NCBI GenBank assembly: GCA_963737835.1
Contig: CAVTUH010000001.1
Location: 682,001-746,000 of the forward strand
DNA length: 64,000 nucleotides
Origin: Palsa-1248 sp963737835
GTDB lineage: Bacteria; Gemmatimonadota; Gemmatimonadetes; Gemmatimonadales; Gemmatimonadaceae
Direction: 5' to 3'
Shown here piece by piece: positions 27,770 to 37,043 of this stretch. Position 1 is the stretch's first letter. Every line of letters begins with the position of its first letter. The position numbers and the translations under genes were made by a program. A model generated the notes under the pieces. That model ran no database searches, had not been told where the DNA came from, and saw nothing but the letters and a program-made list of their open reading frames with translations.

Positions 27770-29251
27770 TCACGCGTTCGATGCCGGGAGGCTGCGGTCG
27801 ACCATTGCGGGAAGCCGCCACAGGCGCAGGCCCCGCCACGCCGGAACGAATGTGATCACAACGAACATGACAATGAAGCTCTTGCTCACCTGGTTAACCA
27901 CCTCGCCGACTCCAGTTTCAGCTTGAACGGTGTAGAGCATGACGTACGGGACCCATGCCCACCACAGCCAGGAGCGGCGAGTCGCGCGCGTCAGTTGCAC
28001 GATTATCATCCCCAGAAGCAAGCCCCAGATGAACACTGCCGCGCAACCGCCGACTCGTCCAAAATTGGCATACATTTCTCCCGACAGGCCCAGGTTCATC
28101 GCTGCGCGGTCCATGCGCACGCCAGTGAATCTTTGAAAGTAGGCGTAGCCACCTGAGACATACTTGTCGGGGTTGAGGATGCGAGGTGTGGCCGCGTTGG
28201 TCACCGCGTTCACAACCGTCTCTCCTCGGGCGTACGGCTCACGCGCAGGCACCCACGCGAGGATCCGCGGAATGATCCAGCCCTGATTGAGGCGGTTGAT
28301 GCCGTAACGGACCTCCTCATCGGCAAAGATCTGGGTGGGATGAGTGAGTTGCGTTCCCACCGCGTTGGCCAGCGTGGAGACCCGATTCCCCACCGAGACC
28401 GACGGCATTTCTTCCAGCGTCCGCCGATACTGAAGCTTGATGCTGTTGAGGGCGGCGACCGCGTACAGCCCGCCTACGGCCATCAGCCCCACTGTCCTCG
28501 CACGCAACCGATCCCGAAAGGCCAGAATCAGTACGAAATACGTGATCCAAAGCAACATATCGTGAAACACGCCGTCAGCTGATGCGAGGATCATTTGCGC
28601 GCCTAACACGGCCGCGACACGCCACCCCCAGCCCTCCTCGCCCAATAGACACAGCGCGAATGCGCCGACACACCCGAGGTTGGCCAGCAGGATGCCGAGG
28701 TAGCGAAGCGTTGGCGGCAGACGCACGACGGCCACAAGGCTCACAAACAACCCAATCGACACCATAATGTCGCAGGTCTTCCGAAGGGCGCGACGTGTCG
28801 CGGGACTGAAGTATCGAGTCGGATCCGGCGGATCGCCGGTTCCGATGCGGCCCACGACGAGTGGTGCGTACACGCCGATAGCGAGCAGGATCGTCGCTGG
28901 CACCGCAAAGTCGAAGTAGTCGTGCGACGGAACTGCCATTCCGTAGAGGGCAAAGACGGGTGGCACGTGATACAATGCCCACGGAGCCAAGACCCATTGG
29001 AGGATGGCCGTGATCACGATCAGCCCGGGAATGCTCGGAGCGTGGCGAGCGCCTAAGGAGGCCTGCGCGACCACAACCACGGTCAGGGCGATCGCCGGCC
29101 CTAGCCAATAGGAGTCGCCGTTGTAGGCGGGAACCATCGCAGTAGCGCACAAGAGGGCTATGATGATGATGATCCCCCACACCGCTTGCGGCACGTAGAG
29201 CAGCATCGGGGGGCGCCGCGGCGCGATCGACCCATCGAACCGAATTAGCAC
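27770..29251 (-). CDS. Polytopic membrane protein, candidate O-antigen/oligosaccharide polymerase (Wzy-like)
   Basis: The 493-residue product has about ten hydrophobic helices. There is a large hydrophilic loop between about residues 275 and 390 (RRTLEEMPSVSVGNRVSTLA, GYAYFQRFTGVRMDRAAMN), followed by three more helices. That layout, with a long periplasmic loop before the last helices, is what Wzy-like polymerases and WaaL-like ligases show; sequence similarity in these families is too low to decide by eye. The start is GTG, overlapping the preceding transferase stop. Position amid glycosyltransferases supports a glycan role. Confidence 0.6.
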   Translation of the reverse strand: MLIRFDGSIAPRRPPMLLYVPQAVWGIIIIIALLCATAMVPAYNGDSYWLGPAIALTVVVVAQASLGARHAPSIPGLIVITAILQWVLAPWALYHVPPVFALYGMAVPSHDYFDFAVPATILLAIGVYAPLVVGRIGTGDPPDPTRYFSPATRRALRKTCDIMVSIGLFVSLVAVVRLPPTLRYLGILLANLGCVGAFALCLLGEEGWGWRVAAVLGAQMILASADGVFHDMLLWITYFVLILAFRDRLRARTVGLMAVGGLYAVAALNSIKLQYRRTLEEMPSVSVGNRVSTLANAVGTQLTHPTQIFADEEVRYGINRLNQGWIIPRILAWVPAREPYARGETVVNAVTNAATPRILNPDKYVSGGYAYFQRFTGVRMDRAAMNLGLSGEMYANFGRVGGCAAVFIWGLLLGMIIVQLTRATRRSWLWWAWVPYVMLYTVQAETGVGEVVNQVSKSFIVMFVVITFVPAWRGLRLWRLPAMVDRSLPASNA

Positions 29252-30459
29252 GGCATCATGTCCAACGCGCGCATGACTCCGTCAGCAGCGGCTGCGGCGG
29301 AGAACCCGGCGACATGTTCCTTCGCATTCGCGCCCATCTCGGCCAGCTTGCGCGGGTCCGCGTCACGAAGGAGTCGCGCGAGGCACCCCACGTCGCCCGC
29401 AGGAAAGGTCTCACCTGTCTGACCCGGGAGGACGAGGTCAATGGCGCACCCTGCTGCATCGGAAACAAACGCGGGTACGCCGCATGCCATCGCCTCGTTC
29501 ACTACGAGTCCCCACGTCTCCCTCCACCCCGACGGGAGCACCAGGACGTCCGCAGCGGCGTACGCCTGCGGCATCTCGCTCTGGTTCTGGAAGCCGGCGA
29601 AGACCGCCCTCACTCCTGCGTTCCGAGCGGCCGCCTCACAGACCTGCCGAAGAATGCCGTCACCCACCATGAGGGCCGTCACTTGTCGTGACGCAACGCG
29701 CCCGAGGGAGGTGATCAGATCTTCAGGGCGCTTTTTTGGCACGAGTTTCCCAGCAAACAGCACCACGACGTCAGCCGGAGCAATTCCGAACTTGGCGCGC
29801 GCTGTCGAGCGCGCACCAGCTGCGGCAGTGGAAAAGGCAGCATTGTCGACAAAGTGGGGTGACCGCACGATACGGCGAGCACCGTAATAGCGAAAGTACT
29901 CTTCGCTCCTCGTGCCGACACTGAGGCATGCCGAAAACCGTCCGACAAACGAAGGGTAGACCATCCGCTTTACCGCGCGCTTCCGCCAGCTGGGGTCATT
30001 GCGAAGCTGCGAATCACCGCGTACGAGCACCGGGGTGCGGGTTTCCCAACACGCCCGGATAGCTTGCCAATACACCCGTGCATTCCAACCGTGGACGAGG
30101 ACGGCGTCAAACTCTCGGCGGCGAACGCGATCTGCCACTTCGGGGGCATCGTAGTCAACGAATCGACCGCGGCGCGGCGAGCGCGCCCGATTCTCCAACC
30201 ACACGTGCTCATACCCGGAGGTCAGGTCCACATCCCAGTGGAACGGTACGTCGAAGCCCACGCCCTGGTCGGCCGGTGTCGGTCGATCGGCGAACATGAC
30301 CGTCAGCGCAAGCCCCGGCCTAGCGGCGAGCTCTCGATACAGCGGCGCCCAGTACTGAATGGGGTGCGTCGCGACGATGGCGAGACGATGACAGAGGACA
30401 CGGTCTCTTACGGACGTCCGAGTAAGGACCAGACAACGAGCCGGAGCGTCACACGCCAT
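29245..30459 (-). CDS. GT4-family glycosyltransferase
   Basis: I start this 404-residue gene at the ATG at 30459, just inside the end of the upstream gene; a longer in-frame reading is arginine/proline-rich and lies wholly within that gene. Conserved features are LAIVATHPIQYWAPLYREL at the N-terminus, VVLFAGKLVPKKRPEDLI, ALMVGDGILRQ, VFAGFQNQSEMPQAYAAADV, LVLPSGWRETWGLVVNEAMA with the E-x7-E pair, and GQTGETFPAGDV. Such transferases add single sugars on the cytoplasmic face. The donor is unknown. Confidence 0.85.
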   Translation of the reverse strand: MACDAPARCLVLTRTSVRDRVLCHRLAIVATHPIQYWAPLYRELAARPGLALTVMFADRPTPADQGVGFDVPFHWDVDLTSGYEHVWLENRARSPRRGRFVDYDAPEVADRVRRREFDAVLVHGWNARVYWQAIRACWETRTPVLVRGDSQLRNDPSWRKRAVKRMVYPSFVGRFSACLSVGTRSEEYFRYYGARRIVRSPHFVDNAAFSTAAAGARSTARAKFGIAPADVVVLFAGKLVPKKRPEDLITSLGRVASRQVTALMVGDGILRQVCEAAARNAGVRAVFAGFQNQSEMPQAYAAADVLVLPSGWRETWGLVVNEAMACGVPAFVSDAAGCAIDLVLPGQTGETFPAGDVGCLARLLRDADPRKLAEMGANAKEHVAGFSAAAAADGVMRALDMMPC

Positions 30460-31705
30460 CCACGAGATACCGCACGAGGCGGGGCGCCTCGTGATCCCAC
30501 ACGAAGTCGCGGTCCGCGGCGGCGGCCGCGGCCACCTTGGCCCGGGCAAGGGCGCCCGGCGTCTCGATCAACGATCGAATGCCGGCGGCGAGCGCTGCGA
30601 CGTCACCCGGGGGATAAAGGAAGCCCGCCCCCGGCGCGCGCTGCATGATCCCCCGCTGACCTTGTGTTTCGGTAGCCGCGACGGCGAGCCCCGCCAGGAG
30701 ATAGACGAATAGCTTGTTGGTGACACACAAGTTGCGATTGCCTGGAACCGGGCGTTCGAGTGCAAGACCGATGTCGTGCTCCTCGGCTAAGCGCACCAGC
30801 TCGCCTGGCGCCGCCGTCGGCATCAGGTGAAACCGGTCCGCCACTTTTAACTCTCCCGCGAGCCGGCGGATCTCTTTCACAAATGTCGGGTCATGCTCCC
30901 CTCGCAGGTGGAGTTCCACCGACTGCGGGATCAACGCCAGAGCACGTACCGCATCCTCAATCCCGCGCCCGGGGCCAATCACCTGCGAGAACCAGTAGAG
31001 CGATACGCGCCGCTGCCGGCTCGCTGCCGGCGTCGGGGTCGGTGCCTGAGTGCGTTCGGCTCGCAAGAATGTATTGAGGATGACCGTCGGGCGCCTGACC
31101 CCATATATCTCGACGAGCGCATCCGCGATCCCGTCCGACGCCGCAGTCAGATAATAACACAGGGATAGATACCGTTGCTCGACCGCTCGCACGAGCGCCG
31201 CGCGACTGCGGAATCGTGGCAGATCCGGCAGCTCTTGTGAGTGCAGGTCTTCGCTGTCGAACGCGAGTCTCGCTCCCACGCGAGCGGCCGCGCGTGCGGC
31301 CACAGGGAGAGCCTCGAGTCCGTGGGCGCCGATGACATTGGCGCCGTCGGCGAGGACACGACGGACTAGCGGCCACAAGTATCGGCACAAGGCGTGATCT
31401 TCGACGGCTGCAGTCGCCACACCCCATTGGACAGCCCGCCGGGCCAAACTTTGCGTCCCGCTCGCCAGCGCTCGGCGCGCAGTACTTTCGATGGTACCAC
31501 GGCGGAGCCGGACGCGATCGTAGACCCACAGACGGCCACGGACCGTGTCGTCATCCCGGACGCCAAAATGCGGCTGAATGTCCAAGCCAATAACGCGAAC
31601 GCGGTGCCCGCCCGCGGCGAGCGCGTCGGCGGCTTTCAGAAGGCGTGGCCGATTGCTCACATTACCCGCCGTGATCAAACAGAAGCGTCGCCCTTCGTGA
31701 GACAT
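30449..31705 (-). CDS. GT-B glycosyltransferase (GT4-like)
   Basis: From the ATG at 31705 the product is 418 residues: FCLITAGNVSNRPRLLKAAD, GHRVRVIGLD, ANVIGAHGLEALPVA, LAFDSEDLHSQELPDLP, VSLYWFSQVIGPGRGIEDAV, VELHLRGEH, LMPTAAPGELVRLAEEHDIG and RNLCVTNKLFVYLLAGLAVA. That is a GT-B fold related to GT4, without a perfect E-x7-E signature. A TTG at 31819 would add 38 poorly conserved residues and close the 133-nt gap to the upstream gene; I prefer the ATG. The stop overlaps the next gene by 11 nt. Confidence 0.8.
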   Translation of the reverse strand: MSHEGRRFCLITAGNVSNRPRLLKAADALAAGGHRVRVIGLDIQPHFGVRDDDTVRGRLWVYDRVRLRRGTIESTARRALASGTQSLARRAVQWGVATAAVEDHALCRYLWPLVRRVLADGANVIGAHGLEALPVAARAAARVGARLAFDSEDLHSQELPDLPRFRSRAALVRAVEQRYLSLCYYLTAASDGIADALVEIYGVRRPTVILNTFLRAERTQAPTPTPAASRQRRVSLYWFSQVIGPGRGIEDAVRALALIPQSVELHLRGEHDPTFVKEIRRLAGELKVADRFHLMPTAAPGELVRLAEEHDIGLALERPVPGNRNLCVTNKLFVYLLAGLAVAATETQGQRGIMQRAPGAGFLYPPGDVAALAAGIRSLIETPGALARAKVAAAAAADRDFVWDHEAPRLVRYLVDGV

Positions 31706-31838
31706 CGGTCGACGCGATCCAGCGTTCGAGTAGTCCACGGATACTTGGTGCAATCGACCTGCGGTCGCGACCGTAGGGGCGAGTCCGTTGGTCTCCGAGG
31801 CAGGGTTTGGCGTAGTCAAGAAGTGCCCAGCTTGCGGG

Positions 31839-33155
31839 TCAGGCCGCGGTTAGACTCGCGTCCACACACCCGTCGAACACCGACGCGAGCGTCGCCGTCA
31901 ACTTCTCGGCCGTGAAATCGCGAACGGCATCCCATCGCACCTCGCCTGGATCGAACGGCCGACCGCTCATGAGGCGTTCGATCGCGGTCGAGATTTCCCC
32001 GACATGCCGAGCCGCAGGCCGGTTATCGTCGTACGTAACGAGAATGCCCGCGCGCGTCTGCTCCATCACCGCGCACACGGAGCTGGCCGCGTGGAAGATC
32101 GCCAGAATCGGCCGCCGCGCATGGATGCTCGGGTAGATTTTCGAAGCTGTGTAGTGACGCTCGGTGCTCCCCATCACGAGGATCGCGTCAGCGCCGCACA
32201 AGGTGTTCAGCGCGTCGAGGTAGGGCACTCGAGCAGCGTGCTCCGTCACCAAATCCGCGACGCCCATCTCGTGTGCCACCGGGAGCACCAGCGATTGTCG
32301 CGGGGTGGGGTCATACGTCGTCCCGACGAAGTGAACGCGAACGCGATCGCTGAGCAGCGGCGCAGACCGCCGAAGCTCGTTGAGGGCCGAAAATAGGGCT
32401 CTCAGCGTATCGTAGCCCCGCGGAAGCATTGCCCCGACATAGGCGATGTGGAAGCGGCCGTCCGCCCGGTCCCAGAACGGATTCGGGCGCGGACGGGCAC
32501 GCAGGACATCGAAATCCGACGGCTCGACCCCGTAAGGGATTGCCGTGCATCGATCGGCCGGAAGACCCGGATTCCACGCTCGTACCAGATCGGTCGTGCC
32601 GGTAGACACTGCAACCACATGACTCGCTCCCCTGACCGCCCGGGGCTCGAGCGCGATTGCCGTTCGGCGATACCAATACGCTTTGGTCCACCACCGCCCA
32701 TCCGCACCCATCGAATTCACCCACGGGTCGATGTAGTCGAGAACGTACGGCACGCGGTAGGCGCGCTTCATGGCCGGCCCGAGCAGGAAGGGGTGCCACG
32801 GAGGCCCGGGGATGTAGATGAGATCGGGGCGGCGGCTCCCGCAGATCTCGCGTAGCGCCCGACGGAGGTGCCAGTACGAGCGAATTCCGATGTCCCCGAT
32901 ACCGATCGACCGCGTGACCGACGCCGGCAAGGCATTAGTTCGGACCACCTCGAGGTCCGCCGGAATGACGGCCGTAATCTCATGATCGAGGCGGTCCTCG
33001 TAGAAACGAGCATCCACCGTCAGTACGACTGGGCGCCAGCCGAACGCGGGCAGATGTCGCGCGAAGAATCGGACGCGTTGCGTGGGGGGGTTGCTCGCGG
33101 GGGCGAACGACGGCGCAACGATCGCGACCAGCCTCTCAGGGCGCGAGCTAGCCAC
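31839..33155 (-). CDS. GT4-family glycosyltransferase
   Basis: The 438-residue product starts with GTG and overlaps the upstream gene by 8 nt. The N-terminus is VAIVAPSFAPASNPPTQRVR with RVRFFARHLPAFGW. Then come PDLIYIPGPPWHPFLLG, VPYVLDYIDPWV, the turn into the C-terminal domain at FHIAYVGAMLPRGYDTLRAL, and a nucleotide-binding region with ADAILVMGSTERHYTASKIY and IHARRPILAIFH. It resembles transferases that act late in chain assembly. It is the paralogue of the next gene upstream (shared WVVDWRDPW/YVLDYIDPW-type motif). Confidence 0.82.
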   Translation of the reverse strand: MASSRPERLVAIVAPSFAPASNPPTQRVRFFARHLPAFGWRPVVLTVDARFYEDRLDHEITAVIPADLEVVRTNALPASVTRSIGIGDIGIRSYWHLRRALREICGSRRPDLIYIPGPPWHPFLLGPAMKRAYRVPYVLDYIDPWVNSMGADGRWWTKAYWYRRTAIALEPRAVRGASHVVAVSTGTTDLVRAWNPGLPADRCTAIPYGVEPSDFDVLRARPRPNPFWDRADGRFHIAYVGAMLPRGYDTLRALFSALNELRRSAPLLSDRVRVHFVGTTYDPTPRQSLVLPVAHEMGVADLVTEHAARVPYLDALNTLCGADAILVMGSTERHYTASKIYPSIHARRPILAIFHAASSVCAVMEQTRAGILVTYDDNRPAARHVGEISTAIERLMSGRPFDPGEVRWDAVRDFTAEKLTATLASVFDGCVDASLTAA

Positions 33156-34563
33156 GGTACCCTTCGCCAGCGGCGCGGCGCAACGCCGTCGCCATTACCG
33201 ATAGGGTTGATCGTCGGTCGAACTGCTGTAAGTAGGCGTCGTTGACGGGCATGTGCAGACCATCATCCTGAGTACGCACAACGCGCTCTATCTGGGTCGC
33301 AATCGCATCGGGGTCGTCGGGATCTGCAACCAGGCCGAGTCCCGACTGGTCGATCAGATCGCGCATGGCGCCGTCAGTCACGACGGCCAGGATCGGCCGT
33401 CGCAACCCGAAGTACTCAAACAGCTTTCCGGCGATGCTGTAATCCCGACCCCCCAGCACCTTGGCCGACGTCAGTAGAACCGCGTCCGCCTCGAGCTGTA
33501 GCTGCAGCGACCGAGCGTGACTCACTGGACCGTGCAAGATGACGAGCTCGCGCGTTCCCGTCTCGTCCAGCATGTCTGGCAGCCAGCCCGGGACGACGCC
33601 TGCGAACTCTACTCGCACTCGGTTCGCCGCCTCCGGACACCGGTCAACAAATCGCCGGAGGCCGCGAAGGAAATAATACGGAGAGCGGTACCGCCAATCC
33701 TCCCTGCGTGGTGTGTAGAAGAGCCACTGCTGAGGGGGCCGGCGCCAGGCTGGGCGAAGCATGGCATCATTGGCGCGCTGATCGTAGTAGAAGCTGCCCA
33801 CGTACACGATTCGCCGAACGGTGCTAGCGCCGGTTCCCGCCACCTGCTGGCGGGCTCGGGGTGCGCGTGCGTCGGGCAGCACGTGAGCGTCGTAGCCGTT
33901 GTAGACCGTGACGAGTCGCGTGGAATCGAGCCCGGTGTGCGCGCCCAGCCAATCATCGCGCGTCACGTGCGATGTGGCCACCGAGATGTTCGCCTCGCGG
34001 AGAATCCGCGATTCCTGCCACTTCGCATATCGGTAATGTCCGTACGTGGGAAATGGCGCTGACCGCCAGAGCATCCACGGGTCCCGCCAATCGACGACCC
34101 AGGGGAGGCGGAAGCGGTGCGCGATCTCGCGTGCCAGCACCGCTACCCCAAACGGCGGTGCCGTCGCGAGTAACACATCAGGCGGCCGGTCCTTCATGAT
34201 CCGACTCACGGCGCCCAAAACCGGGCGGCGCCAGAACAGTGACACCGGATCCCCCAGGTGGGCGTACTGGGCCGCTCGAAACCCGAGCCTCGATGATGTC
34301 AGGCGCCAATACCCGGACGGAATGCCACTCGGCACGCGGTATACGGTGCGCGGTTCACGGGCCGTTAACGCGTGATCCAGTACACCGTGAGACCAGCGGG
34401 CCGCGTCTCCCTCTGAGACCGTCAGGACGTCGATGTCAATGCCCATGGCCGGCAGGGTCTCTGCGAGACCCAGCGCCCGGAACACACCTCCGTTCGCCAG
34501 CGGCGGAAACTCGAATGCAACGAGAAGCGCTCGCAGCGAGGCGGAGCGCGGCAGCGCTGTCAC
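33148..34563 (-). CDS. GT4-family glycosyltransferase
   Basis: This 471-residue GT-B transferase has ALLVAFEFPPLANGGVFRAL at the N-terminus, DVLLATAPPFGVAVLAREIA, PWVVDWRDPWMLW, TRLVTVYNGYDAH, then RIVYVGSFYY and EADAVLLTSAKVLGGRDYSI with AGKLFEYFGLRRPILAVV in the donor-binding half. It starts with an ATGA overlap to the upstream fusion protein. The WRDPW motif and overall layout mark it as a sister of the gene just downstream. The donor sugar is unknown. Confidence 0.82.
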   Translation of the reverse strand: MTALPRSASLRALLVAFEFPPLANGGVFRALGLAETLPAMGIDIDVLTVSEGDAARWSHGVLDHALTAREPRTVYRVPSGIPSGYWRLTSSRLGFRAAQYAHLGDPVSLFWRRPVLGAVSRIMKDRPPDVLLATAPPFGVAVLAREIAHRFRLPWVVDWRDPWMLWRSAPFPTYGHYRYAKWQESRILREANISVATSHVTRDDWLGAHTGLDSTRLVTVYNGYDAHVLPDARAPRARQQVAGTGASTVRRIVYVGSFYYDQRANDAMLRPAWRRPPQQWLFYTPRREDWRYRSPYYFLRGLRRFVDRCPEAANRVRVEFAGVVPGWLPDMLDETGTRELVILHGPVSHARSLQLQLEADAVLLTSAKVLGGRDYSIAGKLFEYFGLRRPILAVVTDGAMRDLIDQSGLGLVADPDDPDAIATQIERVVRTQDDGLHMPVNDAYLQQFDRRSTLSVMATALRRAAGEGYRG

Positions 34564-37043
34564 GAATCTGTCGGCACAGGCCGCGTTTGTTCAGTCTCAC
34601 GCAGCGCGGAAAAGAGGTCGAGTGCAAACTTGACAGCGTGTGTGGGATAGCCGTAGGGGTCGTAATCGCCCCACGGGGGTGCCGAACCCGGGAGGGCACC
34701 AGAGATCTCAGGCCATCCATCCACGACAGTGACCGATCGGCGAAGCGAATCCGCCACCTCCCTCGCGGCCATTCTGAACGCCGAGTCACCGGTGACGCGA
34801 CTGAGCGCACACCAGACGAGTGCAACCTGAGCGTCGCCCGTCAGACACCGCCAGCGCGCGCGAGGCCGCCAATGTGCGCCGATGCGGCCCGGCAAGTGAC
34901 CAATGTCGCGGTAGATCCGAAGCAGCGCACGCGCCCCAAGTTCCGCGCCTTCCACGTACCGCGGCTCGTCGAGCGTGAGCCCCACTTGCAACAGTCCCTC
35001 GAGCACATATCCAATGGTATGCGAGGTGGGCTCATCGGACTCAATAAACCCGGCTCGATGGACCCATCCGTCTCGTTCCTGAAGGGTGAGGACCCAGTCA
35101 CAGGCCCATCGCGCCGCTGCCGCCACGCGATCATCGCCCGTCAGCCGAGCGTACCCGGCCAACGGGCCGGCGACGCGAGCGTAGTAGCTGTGTGAAATGC
35201 CGTTGTAAGCCGATCGTACCCAGCTGCCGTCCGCCTCCTGCTCACCCAAGAGCCACTCCGCCGCATCGCGCGCAGCGCGCCCGATCAGACCATCTGCGGT
35301 ACTCGCACGGGCCAGCGCGCACCACCCCTCCAACACTTGGCCGGTATTGAAAACGCTGGGCGTGTTGTTCCCCTCGTACCACTGTTTCCGGCAGATGGCT
35401 CCGCCGGGCAATCTGGTCGCGACCAACCAAAGCCCTGCCTGGCGCGCGAGAGTGGCGAGCTCGGGGTCCTGCTCGTGCTGCGCATAGTCGAGCAGGGTCC
35501 GAATCGTGTATCCCGTGACCTCCGGGTACGCCCCTGCCCATCCGTTGACAATGTGGTATCCTGCAGCCGCCGCCTGTCCACCGCCGGCTGCGAAGGCCCG
35601 TCGCAGCCACTGCAGCATCGACTGCGTGCAACTCGCGACGTCGTTCGGTCTGGCGTGGGCGCCGACGTAGGCAGCGAGCCGTCCCTCTCGCGCGAGCGCC
35701 ACACCTACCGAGACCCCCGAGAGGAATTGGCGGCGCAAAGGAGCAGTCGGGTCAGCGAGTGGTGGCCCGCCCGCCGAGACCCTCCTGTTGCGTCCCGTCG
35801 CCATCCAGGTCGCATCCCCGACGAAATCCTGCGCCCGTCCGACCCATGAGAAGTCCTTCTTGGCGCGCTGGCATGCGGCGCGCCCGAGTCGATCGGCCTC
35901 CACAGGGTCTCGCAGAAGTCGTCGCATCGCCCCCGTCAGGGCGACCTCGTCCCGAGTGTCCACGAGGAGCCCGGTTTCGTCAGCGACCACGGCTTCTGGC
36001 ACGCCGCCGTTATCCCCACCAATGACAGCTTTGCCGTAGAGGCCGGCTTCGAGAAACACGATCCCGAACCCCTCGACATCGCATTCGTCGGCGCGGTTCG
36101 GAAGCACAAAGAACTCGCACTCGGCGTACAGCGAGTTCTTCGTCGCATCATCAATCGGACCGGCGAAGAGGACGCGTGCGGTCAGGCCCAATTCGGCCAC
36201 AAGGTGCGCAAGCGCGTGCTCCTCGGGTCCAGTCCCCGCTACGACGTAAACCAATTCGGGGAACTCGCTCGCAACAGCGGAAAACGCCCTGATCGCGAGG
36301 TCGATACCCTTCCTCCGTCGCAGGTGACAGAGCGAGAAGACAAACTTGCGCTGACCAATGTCGAGGCGGATCCTCGCCTGACTTCGAGCCGCGGCCGTCG
36401 GAGTCTCCACGGAGGCGACGCCTGGGACCAGCAAGGACTGGCGAGTGCGGGGGACGCCGAGCCGTGCCAGCTTCTCACTCGTGTCACGACTGATGGCGAA
36501 CCAATGCACGGCTTCGGCTGCCAGGCGCGCCCGCCGTTGCGACAAGGTTCGCGAGAGAGGCTCGATCAACTCGAGTCCGTAGCCAATCGCGCTGTACGAC
36601 AGCCCCAAGTCCATGCAGGCGTCACACCAAGGAAACGTCGTCGGACTGAGTCGGCCAAGCACGTACGACGTGTTCGCGCGCTCCACGTCAATGGCGGCGA
36701 CCAGCGCGCGCACACGCCCGCGCCGGCCAAGGCGCCACAGGGCCGTGTTGATCTGGCGAAGCCCGGGCATTCGGTCGCCAAACATCCGCTCCTGTGCCCG
36801 AAACCATCGTACTTCCCGATACTGGAAGGGCAACCCCGGGTTGAGGGACTCGGCTCCATGAACACTCGTGACAATCACGATTTCGTGAGTCGCCGACGCT
36901 GCCAGTGCTAGCTGGTGGAGATACTCGGCGATCCCGCCGAGTGCTGGCTTCGAGTCCTCCGTCAGAATCACGATCCGGCGCCGTGATCGAGCCGGGCTGA
37001 GCGCAACAATGCGTTGTTCGTGCGTCAGCGCCGTTGCGGTCAT
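34560..37043 (-). CDS. Two-domain protein: GT4 glycosyltransferase fused to an alpha/alpha-toroid domain
   Basis: The ATG at 37043 overlaps the fnlB stop (ATGA), giving 827 residues. Residues about 20-400 are a complete GT4 transferase: ILTEDSKPALGGIAEYLHQL, FVFSLCHLRRRKGIDLAIRA, YVVAGTGPEEHALAHLV, FFVLPNRADECDVEGFGIVF with a conserved E pair, and GDNGGVPEAVVADETGLLVD. Residues about 430-820 are a second domain of repeated helices: TGYTIRTLLDYAQ, WLLGEQEADGSW, SHSYYARVAGPLAGYARLTG, CDWVLTLQERDGWVHRAGF and ISGALPGSAPPWGDYDPYG. This recalls six-hairpin glycosidase, lyase or C5-epimerase toroids. The fold assignment of the second half is inference. Confidence 0.8.
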   Translation of the reverse strand: MTATALTHEQRIVALSPARSRRRIVILTEDSKPALGGIAEYLHQLALAASATHEIVIVTSVHGAESLNPGLPFQYREVRWFRAQERMFGDRMPGLRQINTALWRLGRRGRVRALVAAIDVERANTSYVLGRLSPTTFPWCDACMDLGLSYSAIGYGLELIEPLSRTLSQRRARLAAEAVHWFAISRDTSEKLARLGVPRTRQSLLVPGVASVETPTAAARSQARIRLDIGQRKFVFSLCHLRRRKGIDLAIRAFSAVASEFPELVYVVAGTGPEEHALAHLVAELGLTARVLFAGPIDDATKNSLYAECEFFVLPNRADECDVEGFGIVFLEAGLYGKAVIGGDNGGVPEAVVADETGLLVDTRDEVALTGAMRRLLRDPVEADRLGRAACQRAKKDFSWVGRAQDFVGDATWMATGRNRRVSAGGPPLADPTAPLRRQFLSGVSVGVALAREGRLAAYVGAHARPNDVASCTQSMLQWLRRAFAAGGGQAAAAGYHIVNGWAGAYPEVTGYTIRTLLDYAQHEQDPELATLARQAGLWLVATRLPGGAICRKQWYEGNNTPSVFNTGQVLEGWCALARASTADGLIGRAARDAAEWLLGEQEADGSWVRSAYNGISHSYYARVAGPLAGYARLTGDDRVAAAARWACDWVLTLQERDGWVHRAGFIESDEPTSHTIGYVLEGLLQVGLTLDEPRYVEGAELGARALLRIYRDIGHLPGRIGAHWRPRARWRCLTGDAQVALVWCALSRVTGDSAFRMAAREVADSLRRSVTVVDGWPEISGALPGSAPPWGDYDPYGYPTHAVKFALDLFSALRETEQTRPVPTDS

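Noticed and set aside
16212..28000. Prophage or transposon insertion as the cause of the broken genes
   Set aside because: No transposase, integrase, terminal inverted repeat or phage gene is seen; the breaks are single small indels.
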